Below the pieces are notes generated by a model. It was not told where the DNA came from, made no database searches, and worked only from the letters and a program-made list of their open reading frames with translations. DNA of 64,000 nt from Bacteroidales bacterium (GTDB lineage: Bacteria > Bacteroidota > Bacteroidia > Bacteroidales > UBA932), in the NCBI GenBank assembly GCA_017544005.1, contig JAFYEZ010000040.1:35228-99227 (forward strand). Direction: 5' to 3'. The position numbers and the translations under genes were made by a program. Below are positions 17,608 to 25,589 of the stretch, piece by piece (the stretch's first letter is position 1; each line of letters starts with the position of its first letter).

Positions 17608-20600
17608 ATGAAAAGATTCGGTTACATATTGATTGCGGTGATGGTGACTCTCTCGGGCTGCCATGGTCTTGAGCCGCTGCCCTCGCCCGTTCCGGAACCG
17701 GGACAGAGCGGTGACCGCGTGACCCTCTCCTTCAAAGTGGCGGTCCCCGGCGAGACGGACGGGACCCGCGCGATGGGCAACAATCCGACCATCGATCCGG
17801 ATGGTTTCTATATCGCCGTATTCGGTGGCAGCGGTTATTTCAACGAGTGGGTAAAGGCCACCGTTGCCTCGGCTTCTCCGGCGAACTATGACGGGACCGC
17901 AGCCACGGTTTATTCGCTTACCGCCGAGCTCTCCATCAGCGACAGCCGTCTGCGCCTGCACTTCATTGCAAACTGTCCGACCGATGTCCGCACGAGCCCG
18001 CCGATCTCCGGCAGCCAGGATACGGAGGAATATGTCTTGTCCCGGATCCGCTCCAAACATACCGAGACCTACAACGATGCCTATTGGCAGAAAGTCATCC
18101 TTCCCAATGGTATCCGTGTTAGAAAAGTGGTGGAGCAGGAGACGGAATACTTTGTCGCCACCGACGAGACGATGGCACAGTTCCCGGATCCCATTATCCT
18201 CGTGCGCAACTTCGCCCGGGTGTATTTGCGTAACCTGACGGAGAACTTTGTCTATGATGACGATCATTCGCAGGATCATCAGTTGGTGACCATCAAGAAG
18301 TTCGGCCTGGCGTATGCCCCTTCCGAGGGTGTCGTGGCGCCGATCCTTTCCGCTCCATTCATTACTGATGCGGCAGGAAATCCCATTCCGGAGCCGGCTG
18401 ACAATGACAATACCACCAAGGTCTATTACGAGAACTTCCTTATCAATTACCAACGCTATCCGATTATCCGGAGCAACCAGTCGGATACGCTTCTGACAGA
18501 GGCTCCGTTCAACTATCGCGGTTTTTCTCCCTCCAATCAGGCCTACAATTATTATCCGGATAACGACAGCGTGGGCATTCCGGGCTTGGATGATCTGCAG
18601 GTATGGGATAATGAGAATCCGGAGAACAACGTCCTCTTTGTTTATGAGCGGACCGTGCCTTCTGCCGCGCGCCGCGCGACGCGTCTGATTATTTATGCCG
18701 AGCGTGTGGATGCGTTGGGCAATTCGGACGGCGATCGTTTCTATGCGCTGGATATCGTGAATACGGAGGGCGTGGCCATTCCGCTGCTCCGCAACCAGTC
18801 CTATACCGTGCACCTGCTGAATATTGAGGCCGGATCCGGCGAAACGGATATTTCCAAGGCCACAACTGCCTCTTCCGCAACCGTGACGGGCGACCCGACC
18901 TATCAGAGCTTCATCAATATCTCCGACGGTAAATCGAGTATCGGTACGTCCTTCACGGAGAAGTTTTATGTGAAGCCTCAGCTGGATTCCCTGATGTTCC
19001 GGTATATCCCCACGAACATTACGGACGACACCTATGAGGCCAATCAGGAGGGGAACGAACTGGTAACCATTCAAGTGGGTTCCATGGATTCAGAAACCGG
19101 TGTGTTTACGCAACTTACCGCTGCGCAGGCGGCATCCCAGGGCGTTCTGACTTTCGCCACTGAAGCCGATACCTGCGAAGTTTGGATTGTTAAAGACAAT
19201 GCCGGAAAGGCTATTCCGTTTGTTCGCGACCAGAACGAGTGGGTGGAGGCTACGCAAGCGCAAATAGAAGATTCTTCCATTGAAAAATGGGGTATGGTCA
19301 AATATCAGCTCAGTGAAGCCTATATGTCTGAAGGTTTCTTCTCCGAGGCGCGTACCCAGGCCATCCATGTGGAAGGCTCTTACGATGGCCGCACCCTGAG
19401 CCGAAACGTCGTGATTAAGACCTCGCCCCGCCAGACCATGAATGTAACCTGCCAGCAGAAGTATGTGATGCCGCTGGCTGGCCAGCAGGAAGTGGTCCGG
19501 GTTCGGATTCCCAAAGGCCTTTCCCGATCGGTATTCCCGCTTGAATTTACCATAGAAGCGGCCGGGTATAGCTTGACGCCGAATGGAGATGTGCTGCCGG
19601 TTACCTACGGTTCTTCCACTGTGCCGGGTGTCAACACGCCTGCGTTCTATTATATCAAGACCCTGACGCAAACCGATTATGACAATTTGCCGACGGAGGG
19701 CGACTGGAAATACTTTGACTGCAACTTCAAGACGACGGTAGCCAACAATGCCTGCGTCGTGTATGTGCGGAACAAGTATTTCAGCGACGCGACTGCGCAG
19801 GACGAGTTCTTCAACTTTACGCAGCGGCTTTTCTCCTTCCCGAACCAGACGTGGTCTCCTACATCGATTTATCGAAAAGACAACGTACAACTGACCTTCC
19901 GGCTGGACTATGAGCACCAGAGCGCAACAAGTTGTGTGTGGTGGGATCCTGCAGATCCAAACAGCTTGAGTGACAGTTATCGTGTGCTCCCGCCTGTGAT
20001 TACCGTGGTATTGAACGGGTTCACGCCTCAGTATAAGGCAGATGGCGAGACACCGGAAACGGCGGGATTGAGCCACTATCAGGGTAATATCTATACCTAT
20101 ACCCCGGATCCGGGTGAACTGGGACATCTCTTTGCCAACGGCGTCACACTGAGGCTGACTGCCTCCGGTCAGGCCGGATCGAACGGCTCGGTCACGCTTT
20201 CGACGGCTAATCTCACCAGCAACCCGGCGCTCTATACGCCTGCCACTTCCTCCCCGATTCTGATCCAAGGCCTTGCCTTCTCCGGCTTGAGCTACAGCGG
20301 CGCAAACTATACAAACAACCGATTGGCGCTGGGCCAGGACAAGGCGGTTACGTTCAATTTCTCGTACCAGGCCAACCATGTCGAGCCGGTCACGGTAATC
20401 CTGGACGGACTGGTTCCCGACGGCAATGCCGGTGCCAACGCCTTCCTTACGGATAACGGAGACGGTACCTATACCTTCACGCCGACCAACCCGAATACCC
20501 GTTCCTACAGCCTCGCGCTCGAGACCACGACCCGCTTCTCGGTCTGCAATGTGACGCTCAGCAGTGACGAGTACACGACCAACGGCCTCGCAGCCAACCG

Positions 20601-21297
20601 TGCCACCAGCTTCAATATTCCTGCAAATGCACTCTATGCCCGGAATGCTACGAATGGAAACCTGAACAATTTCACGACGAATACTACCTATATCAATTTG
20701 AACAATGTCAAGGCGACCGGATACCTGTCTCGTTCCAGATTTAGCGGCTCTTATCTGAACAGCGCGCAAATGGCTGTTGACCTGGGCAACTTCACGATTT
20801 CCAACGATGATGCACCGGTTTACTTCAACTATACGGGTAATAATACCACCTATTATGCCGTATCCAGCCTCTCTGAATTGCTCGACGCGACTTCAAGCAA
20901 CCGCGTTACGCTCCGCTTCAAAGGTTCGAAGGTAGTTACCATCAACCCCAGAAGTAACAGTACGAATACCTTGACTTATTCCGGGACAGATGCTACATTA
21001 ACCTTCTCGGCATTAACGCGGGTGAGCAACAATAACAACTCCGGATATGTGGCTCCTTCCAATGGTTCAACGCTCACCGTTTCTACGACGTCAGGGTACC
21101 ATATCAGTAGTTTCGAGATGCTTTATCGTAGCGGTTATAATCCGAATTCCGTTACAGTCGTTTCTGGCGAAGGATCCTATTCTGCCGGAAACAACAGTGG
21201 TACCTGGACGGCATCGAATGAGACGACAAGCAGTGTAGAGTTGCGCATGAATACCTGCCGTATTTACCAGGTCGCAGTGACACTGGAAGAGAACTAA
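17608..21297 (+). CDS. Giant pilus-locus lipoprotein, probable tip adhesin
   Basis: A protein of 1229 residues with lipobox LSGCH (Cys18) and DGTRAMGNN with Arg54. The N-terminal 420 residues resemble a fimbrial anchor or tip domain (FYIAVFGGSGYFNEW; LRLHFIANCPTD). The rest is a chain of beta domains rich in Thr, Asn and Ser. They include two repeats of the form VTVxLNGFxP/ILDGLVP...YTYTP/YTFTP and a final Asn-rich domain from about residue 1000. No type IX secretion C-terminal domain is seen, so lipid anchoring or pilus incorporation is likely. It is the last gene before a strong terminator. Large variable terminal proteins in such loci usually carry binding specificity. Confidence 0.65.
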   Translation: MKRFGYILIAVMVTLSGCHGLEPLPSPVPEPGQSGDRVTLSFKVAVPGETDGTRAMGNNPTIDPDGFYIAVFGGSGYFNEWVKATVASASPANYDGTAATVYSLTAELSISDSRLRLHFIANCPTDVRTSPPISGSQDTEEYVLSRIRSKHTETYNDAYWQKVILPNGIRVRKVVEQETEYFVATDETMAQFPDPIILVRNFARVYLRNLTENFVYDDDHSQDHQLVTIKKFGLAYAPSEGVVAPILSAPFITDAAGNPIPEPADNDNTTKVYYENFLINYQRYPIIRSNQSDTLLTEAPFNYRGFSPSNQAYNYYPDNDSVGIPGLDDLQVWDNENPENNVLFVYERTVPSAARRATRLIIYAERVDALGNSDGDRFYALDIVNTEGVAIPLLRNQSYTVHLLNIEAGSGETDISKATTASSATVTGDPTYQSFINISDGKSSIGTSFTEKFYVKPQLDSLMFRYIPTNITDDTYEANQEGNELVTIQVGSMDSETGVFTQLTAAQAASQGVLTFATEADTCEVWIVKDNAGKAIPFVRDQNEWVEATQAQIEDSSIEKWGMVKYQLSEAYMSEGFFSEARTQAIHVEGSYDGRTLSRNVVIKTSPRQTMNVTCQQKYVMPLAGQQEVVRVRIPKGLSRSVFPLEFTIEAAGYSLTPNGDVLPVTYGSSTVPGVNTPAFYYIKTLTQTDYDNLPTEGDWKYFDCNFKTTVANNACVVYVRNKYFSDATAQDEFFNFTQRLFSFPNQTWSPTSIYRKDNVQLTFRLDYEHQSATSCVWWDPADPNSLSDSYRVLPPVITVVLNGFTPQYKADGETPETAGLSHYQGNIYTYTPDPGELGHLFANGVTLRLTASGQAGSNGSVTLSTANLTSNPALYTPATSSPILIQGLAFSGLSYSGANYTNNRLALGQDKAVTFNFSYQANHVEPVTVILDGLVPDGNAGANAFLTDNGDGTYTFTPTNPNTRSYSLALETTTRFSVCNVTLSSDEYTTNGLAANRATSFNIPANALYARNATNGNLNNFTTNTTYINLNNVKATGYLSRSRFSGSYLNSAQMAVDLGNFTISNDDAPVYFNYTGNNTTYYAVSSLSELLDATSSNRVTLRFKGSKVVTINPRSNSTNTLTYSGTDATLTFSALTRVSNNNNSGYVAPSNGSTLTVSTTSGYHISSFEMLYRSGYNPNSVTVVSGEGSYSAGNNSGTWTASNETTSSVELRMNTCRIYQVAVTLEEN

Positions 21298-21330
21298 TAC
21301 TATTCCTTCTGTAGAAATCTAATTAATCAA

Positions 21331-21360
21331 GTGCTACCCCTCTCCGGGGTAGCACTTTGT
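21331..21360 (+). terminator. Terminator closing the pilus locus
   Basis: A perfect 10-bp stem, GTGCTACCCC (21331-21340) and GGGGTAGCAC (21346-21355), with a 5-base loop, is followed by TTTGTTGT. It ends transcription from the 16-kb locus and insulates the toxin-antitoxin pair. Confidence 0.8.
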
Positions 21361-21370
21361 TGTCATTTTC

Positions 21371-21401
21371 TTGCAAATGTTGTCATGCTGTATTATCTTT
21401 G
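21371..21401 (+). promoter_or_regulatory. Promoter of the toxin-antitoxin pair
   Basis: TTG at 21371-21373, a 20-bp spacer and TATCTTTG at 21394-21401 match the Bacteroidota consensus. The antitoxin ATG is 14 bp further on. Confidence 0.65.
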
Positions 21402-21415
21402 CAAAAAAGAAGGAT

Positions 21416-21688
21416 ATGGAAACGCAGGTAACAAAAGTTCAAACCGGATTGCGGCTCTCGCCCTCGTTGATTGCGCGGCTCAAACGGGGCGCACGGCAGA
21501 AAGATATGAGCTTCAATGGCTATGTCGAAGATTTGCTGGAAAAGGCTATTACGCCCACAATGATTCACCTCAGGCGAGAAGATTATCTTCCGGACGAGAA
21601 AATACTTCGGCTTGGAAAGACCATTCCTGCTTTCACGGAAGAAGAACTGGCACGGGATCCTAAACTCGCTTATATCCTCTCGAAATGA
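21416..21688 (+). CDS. Ribbon-helix-helix antitoxin
   Basis: A protein of 90 residues. The start is set at 21416 because the longer frame would begin inside the promoter. TGLRLSPSLIARLKRGARQK followed by MSFNGYVEDLLEKAI has the beta-helix-helix pattern of Arc/MetJ-type DNA-binding antitoxins. The C-terminal half (EEELARDPKLAYILSK) probably wraps the toxin. It overlaps the PIN-domain toxin gene by 4 bases (ATGA), the usual layout of a type II toxin-antitoxin operon with autoregulation by the antitoxin. Confidence 0.78.
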   Translation: METQVTKVQTGLRLSPSLIARLKRGARQKDMSFNGYVEDLLEKAITPTMIHLRREDYLPDEKILRLGKTIPAFTEEELARDPKLAYILSK

Positions 21689-22104
21689 AGCTGTTTCTCG
21701 ATACGAACGTTCTGCTGGACCTTTTGCTGGAGTCCCGGCCCAATCACTTGGCCTCTGCCACGATTCTCAGCATTGTAAAAAAAGGTGCGGCGACAGCCGT
21801 CCTGACGACCCAGTCGATTATCGATGCGTCCTATGTATATTCTCAAAGAGAGAAACTTTCACTGGATCGGTTTATCGAGGCAATCGAAGAGATTATGGAG
21901 ATTGTGGAGATAGCGTCGATCTCGGAAAAAAACATCAAGTCGGCCATGGATTCTCCTTTCAGTGATTTCGAAGACGCCGCGCAGATAGCCTGTAGTGAAA
22001 TGGCCGGATGCGATATTATCATCACATCCGACCATAAATTCAGGGAGTATTCTTTTGCTCCGGTCTATACCCCCAAATCCTTCTGTGAGGAGGTCTTTTC
22101 CTAG
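21685..22104 (+). CDS. PIN-domain (VapC-like) toxin ribonuclease
   Basis: A protein of 139 residues. MKLFLDTNVLLDLLLE gives the first catalytic Asp (D6), SDFEDAAQ at 93-100 gives the central acidic residues, and IIITSDHKF gives the last Asp (D116). This is the metal-binding quartet of PIN nucleases. VapC toxins cleave tRNA or rRNA; the exact target is unknown. The gene is coupled to the antitoxin and its stop codon interlocks with that of the convergent frr gene in a shared CTAG. Confidence 0.82.
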   Translation: MKLFLDTNVLLDLLLESRPNHLASATILSIVKKGAATAVLTTQSIIDASYVYSQREKLSLDRFIEAIEEIMEIVEIASISEKNIKSAMDSPFSDFEDAAQIACSEMAGCDIIITSDHKFREYSFAPVYTPKSFCEEVFS

Positions 22105-22664
22105 ACCGTCATGATCTCCTTCTCCTTGGCAGCGAGAAGGTCGTCAATCTTTTTGGTATAGGTGTCGGTGAGCTTCTGGACAGCGTCTTCGTCGTCCTTT
22201 TCGACATCCTCGGGGAGGCCGTCCTTCACCATCTTCTTGAGGGCCTCGATGGCCTCGCGGCGGGTGTTGCGGATGGAGACCTTGGACTGTTCGCCCTCGG
22301 AGCGGGCCTTCTTGACCAGTTCGGCGCGGCGTTCCTCCGTCAGCACCGGGATATTGATGCGGATGGTTTCTCCGTTGTTCTGCGGGGTGAAACCGAGGTT
22401 GGCGTCGAGAATGGCCTTCTCGATGGCGCGGATCTGGCTCTTGTCCCACGGCTGAATCAGGATGGTCTTGGCATCCGGTGCCGTGATGCTCGACATCTGC
22501 GGGAGCGGGGTCATCGTGCCGTAATAGGAGACCATCACGGGGTTGAACACGGAAGTATTGGCCTTGCCGGCGCGGTAGTTTTTCAGGCTTTCATCCAGAT
22601 AGAGAATGGTTTCTTCCATCTTCTCTTCTGCGGAAGCAACCGTTTGCTGGGCTTTTTCAATCAT
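22101..22664 (-). CDS. frr: Ribosome recycling factor
   Basis: A protein of 187 residues, the usual length. YRAGKANTSVFNPVMVSYYG, ITAPDAKTILIQPWDKS and IRINIPVLTEERRAELVKKA are standard RRF motifs. Together with EF-G it splits post-termination ribosomes. It sits 22 bp downstream of pyrH in the same orientation, the conserved pyrH-frr pair. Its stop overlaps the stop of the PIN toxin on the other strand. Confidence 0.96.
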   Translation of the reverse strand: MIEKAQQTVASAEEKMEETILYLDESLKNYRAGKANTSVFNPVMVSYYGTMTPLPQMSSITAPDAKTILIQPWDKSQIRAIEKAILDANLGFTPQNNGETIRINIPVLTEERRAELVKKARSEGEQSKVSIRNTRREAIEALKKMVKDGLPEDVEKDDEDAVQKLTDTYTKKIDDLLAAKEKEIMTV

Positions 22665-22686
22665 GGTATCGTTACGTTTTTATTTG

Positions 22687-23391
22687 TTAGCAGACGAGGG
22701 TGCCGGCCTTCTCGCCGGCGGCGGCGCGCTCCAGTTCCCCTTCGCGGTTGATGTTGAACACCACGATCGGCATCCGGTTCTCCTTGCACATGGCAAACGC
22801 GGTGAGGTCCATCACCTTGAGGTTGTCAGCGATGGCCTTGTCAAAGGAAAGCGTCTCGTAGCGTACGGCATCCGGGTTTTTCATCGGGTCTCTGTCATAG
22901 ACGCCGTCCACCTTGGTGGCTTTGAGAATGGCGTCGGCGCCGATTTCGCAGGCGCGCAGCGATGCGCCGCTGTCCGTGGTGAAGAAGGGGTTGCCGGTGC
23001 CGCCGCTGAGCAGCGCCACGCCACCCTTTTCCAGGTATTCCACCACTTCGTCGCGCATGTAGTAGCGGGCCATCGGGCGCATCGGGGTGGAGGTGAAGAC
23101 CTCGGCCGGAACGCCGTGGTTGCGGATGAAGATGGCCAGCGCCTTGCTGTTGATGACGGTGGCGAGCATGCCCATCTGGTCGCCGTGCACGCGGTCAAAA
23201 CCCTTGCCGGCGCCCTGCAGGCCGCGGAAAATGTTGCCGCCACCCACCACGACGGCTACCTGCACGCCGCTTTGCGCGATGCGGGCGATCCGTGCGGCGA
23301 AGTTGTCGATGACCAGCTCATCCAGGCCGCGTCCTTCCTGCCCTCCGAGCGTTTCACCGCTGAGTTTGAGGAGTATGCGTTTGTATTTCAT
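22687..23391 (-). CDS. pyrH: UMP kinase
   Basis: A protein of 234 residues from the ATG ending at 23391. The longer frame runs back through the promoter region and was rejected. MKYKRILLKLSGETLGG, VVVGGGNIFRG and the kinase loop SGGTGNPFFTTDSGASLRA mark the bacterial hexameric UMP kinase of the amino-acid kinase fold. It makes UDP for pyrimidine nucleotide synthesis. The gene is divergent from the small peptide gene at 23507, with back-to-back promoters. Confidence 0.96.
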   Translation of the reverse strand: MKYKRILLKLSGETLGGQEGRGLDELVIDNFAARIARIAQSGVQVAVVVGGGNIFRGLQGAGKGFDRVHGDQMGMLATVINSKALAIFIRNHGVPAEVFTSTPMRPMARYYMRDEVVEYLEKGGVALLSGGTGNPFFTTDSGASLRACEIGADAILKATKVDGVYDRDPMKNPDAVRYETLSFDKAIADNLKVMDLTAFAMCKENRMPIVVFNINREGELERAAAGEKAGTLVC

Positions 23392-23411
23392 ATCGGGTTG
23401 GTTTAGCTGGA

Positions 23412-23419
23412 CAAATTTA
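23412..23419 (-). promoter_or_regulatory. -7 element for pyrH-frr
   Basis: Minus-strand TAAATTTG lies 21 bp upstream of the pyrH ATG. No good -33 TTTG was seen at normal spacing. Confidence 0.45.
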
Positions 23420-23448
23420 GGAAAAACCCGTGAATAATTGACCGGCCG

Positions 23449-23480
23449 TTTTGGTAATTGTAAAAAAACAGCTACTTTTG
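23449..23480 (+). promoter_or_regulatory. Promoter for the small peptide and FISUMP adhesin genes
   Basis: TTTTG at 23449-23453, a 19-bp spacer and TACTTTTG at 23473-23480 form a near-ideal Bacteroidota promoter. The peptide ATG follows at 23507. Confidence 0.75.
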
Positions 23481-23506
23481 ACACAAATCTTTATACCATT
23501 TGTACC

Positions 23507-23638
23507 ATGCATCTCGAAAAACGCAATTACATCGCTCCGGAGACGGATATCGTCCTGACGGAAGCGGAAAATGCCGTTCTTGCTTCGAGCGGATCCACGG
23601 AAGGATTCGGTCAGAACACGGGAAGTTGGACTGCTTAA
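23507..23638 (+). CDS. 43-residue peptide, Gly/Ser-rich C-terminus, coupled to an adhesin gene
   Basis: The peptide begins MHLEKRNYIAPETDIVLTEA and ends SGSTEGFGQNTGSWTA. It has no signal peptide or membrane helix. A strong promoter lies directly upstream and the adhesin ATG is 16 bp after its stop. Short Bacteroidales proteins with a Y-x-AP opening and a Gly/Asn/Ser-Trp ending near surface-protein genes are familiar to me as conserved hypotheticals, but I know of no function. The leader-plus-Gly-rich-tail shape would allow a modified peptide or signal. That is speculation. Confidence 0.6.
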   Translation: MHLEKRNYIAPETDIVLTEAENAVLASSGSTEGFGQNTGSWTA

Positions 23639-23654
23639 TGCCGGAGGAAAGACT

Positions 23655-25535
23655 ATGAAAAAAGTACTGATTCTCGCAGCAGTCGCACTGCTCTCCGTGG
23701 TCGGATGCCAGAATGACATCGACAACCCTTCGGTTAAACCCGTAGAAAAAGCCACCCTCAAGGCCTCTATCGAGCAGCCCGTGGCAGCCACCCGTACCTC
23801 CCTGGACAACGAACTCTCCGTCCTGTGGAGCGCTGGCGACCAAATCGCAGTCGTCGGCTCTTCCGCCCCTGAAAACGCAGTCGTTTACGACCTCGTGGCC
23901 GGTGAAGGCACCAACGGCGGTGCATTCGAAGGCGACGCCATCGCAGACGCCCTCAAAGCAGCCGTTTATCCCGCAAGCTACTTCGATACCGAATCGATGG
24001 GAGAAGAGAGCAGCGGTACCTTCTATCTTCCGGTCGTCATCCCCGACGTGCAGGAAGGCGTGGTCGGCAACATGCCGAACAACGCCAACCTGGCCGTGGC
24101 CGTGGGTGACGGCGCCCTGGAATTCAAGAACGTGATGGGCCTGCTCAAGCTGCAGCTCTTCGGCACCGCCGAGCGCCCGATCAAGCTCATCCAGATTGCT
24201 GCCAACGAGCCGCTCGCCGGTAAGGCAGTCGTCACCATCGACGGCAACGAACCTTCCCTCGAATTCACCGATAACATTACCAAGGTTATCACCGTGACCC
24301 TTCCGGAAAACACCGTCATCAGCGCGGATGAGGCCAACCCGACCGTCGTTTACGCCGTGGTTCCTGCCGGTGCCTTCGCAAGCGGTCTGACCGTCTCCGT
24401 GATGAGCGACCAGGCGCGCGAGCTCCTCTCCAACAACCGCACCACGGTGGACAACGCCGTTGCCCGCAGCGTGATCCAGGAGATGCCCGCGGCAGATGTC
24501 CGCTTTACCTTCTACAAGGATCAGCTGGCCAACACCTATATCGTGGAGCCCGGTGCCGTGATCGATCTCGGTCCGTTCCGTCCGGACGGCAAGCTGATCG
24601 GCCATGTGAAGAGCGCCGGCTACAGCTCGCCCCGTTACTACACGATGATTACGGGCCAGGCCCCGACTACGCACACCATCAACAACTACACGAACTACTG
24701 CCGGTTCACCGCACCTGATGCAGAAGGGGTCCGGATCCTCGAAGCCAAGGATGCTGACGACAACATCCTCTGGGACTGGATCCTCTGGATCACCGATAAG
24801 CCGGAAGACGTGACGCTGAAAGACGGCAAGACCGTCCTGATGGACCGCAACCTCGGTGCCGTCTGCGCGCTGCCGAAAGACACCGTTGTCTCCTACAGCG
24901 AAAACTGGGGCCTCCGCTTCCAGTTCGGCCGCAAGGACCCGGTCTTCAATGCTTCCACCAACCTGATCGACGTCTCGCCCGAGGTCGGTACAATCGAGTA
25001 CGTCATGCAGCATCCGGCTGCTTTCATTCACCCGCTCGACACCACGCTGGCTGAGCATCAGCAGTGGCATGGCGACTGGATGTGGGAAGGTACCAAGAAT
25101 CTCTGGGCCGGCGCTGAAAAGACCATCTGGGATCCCGGCCCGGCAGGCTATCGTGTTCCGGAAGGCGGTAACGGCACCTTCTGGGTTACGCTCGATTTCA
25201 AGAGCAACGCCCTCAAGGAGTGGGACGGCAATTCGACCGAAGATGCTGCCGGCTACTTTGCTGACCTGCGCGGTTACTGGTTCAATGTCACCGCAGACGC
25301 TACGCAGCCGCTGTTCATGCCGCGCGGTTCCTATGCCTCCGGCAGCGACGGTAAGTACTATACCGGTGGCTGGTACTGGTGCCGCAACGACGTCTCGATG
25401 ACCGGCGGTTACTATCGTGGCCGTCTGTTCAACCTCAGCTACACCACCAGTAACGGCAATGTCGTCTCCAACTCTTCCAACGGCAACCGCGCAACCGGCG
25501 GTTTCGTCCGTTGCCAGAAGATTGTCACGGAATAA
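23655..25535 (+). CDS. Fimbrillin-like lipoprotein with C-terminal FISUMP-like domain
   Basis: A protein of 626 residues. The start is at MKKVLILAAVALLSVVGCQN, lipobox VVGC with Cys18; the frame upstream overlaps the peptide gene. AATRTSLDNEL with Arg47 matches the maturation region of the pilins. SVLWSAGDQIAV and the following 250 residues look like an Mfa/fimbrillin beta domain. The C-terminal part contains KTVLMDRNLGAV, LRFQFGRKDPVF, GYRVPEGG and GGFVRCQK, the order of motifs found in FISUMP (Fibrobacter succinogenes major paralogous) domains. It is probably a stand-alone surface adhesin or an accessory pilus tip. It is followed by a bidirectional terminator. Confidence 0.75.
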   Translation: MKKVLILAAVALLSVVGCQNDIDNPSVKPVEKATLKASIEQPVAATRTSLDNELSVLWSAGDQIAVVGSSAPENAVVYDLVAGEGTNGGAFEGDAIADALKAAVYPASYFDTESMGEESSGTFYLPVVIPDVQEGVVGNMPNNANLAVAVGDGALEFKNVMGLLKLQLFGTAERPIKLIQIAANEPLAGKAVVTIDGNEPSLEFTDNITKVITVTLPENTVISADEANPTVVYAVVPAGAFASGLTVSVMSDQARELLSNNRTTVDNAVARSVIQEMPAADVRFTFYKDQLANTYIVEPGAVIDLGPFRPDGKLIGHVKSAGYSSPRYYTMITGQAPTTHTINNYTNYCRFTAPDAEGVRILEAKDADDNILWDWILWITDKPEDVTLKDGKTVLMDRNLGAVCALPKDTVVSYSENWGLRFQFGRKDPVFNASTNLIDVSPEVGTIEYVMQHPAAFIHPLDTTLAEHQQWHGDWMWEGTKNLWAGAEKTIWDPGPAGYRVPEGGNGTFWVTLDFKSNALKEWDGNSTEDAAGYFADLRGYWFNVTADATQPLFMPRGSYASGSDGKYYTGGWYWCRNDVSMTGGYYRGRLFNLSYTTSNGNVVSNSSNGNRATGGFVRCQKIVTE

Positions 25536-25553
25536 TTCCGTTGGCATAAAATG

Positions 25554-25589
25554 AAAATCCCGCGGCCTCGAGGTCGCGGGATTTTTTTT
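25554..25589. terminator. Bidirectional terminator
   Basis: An 11-bp stem, AAAATCCCGCG (25554-25564) and CGCGGGATTTT (25575-25585), encloses a second palindrome CCTCGAGG and is flanked by A-rich and T-rich runs. It separates the adhesin gene from the convergent aldolase gene. Confidence 0.88.
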
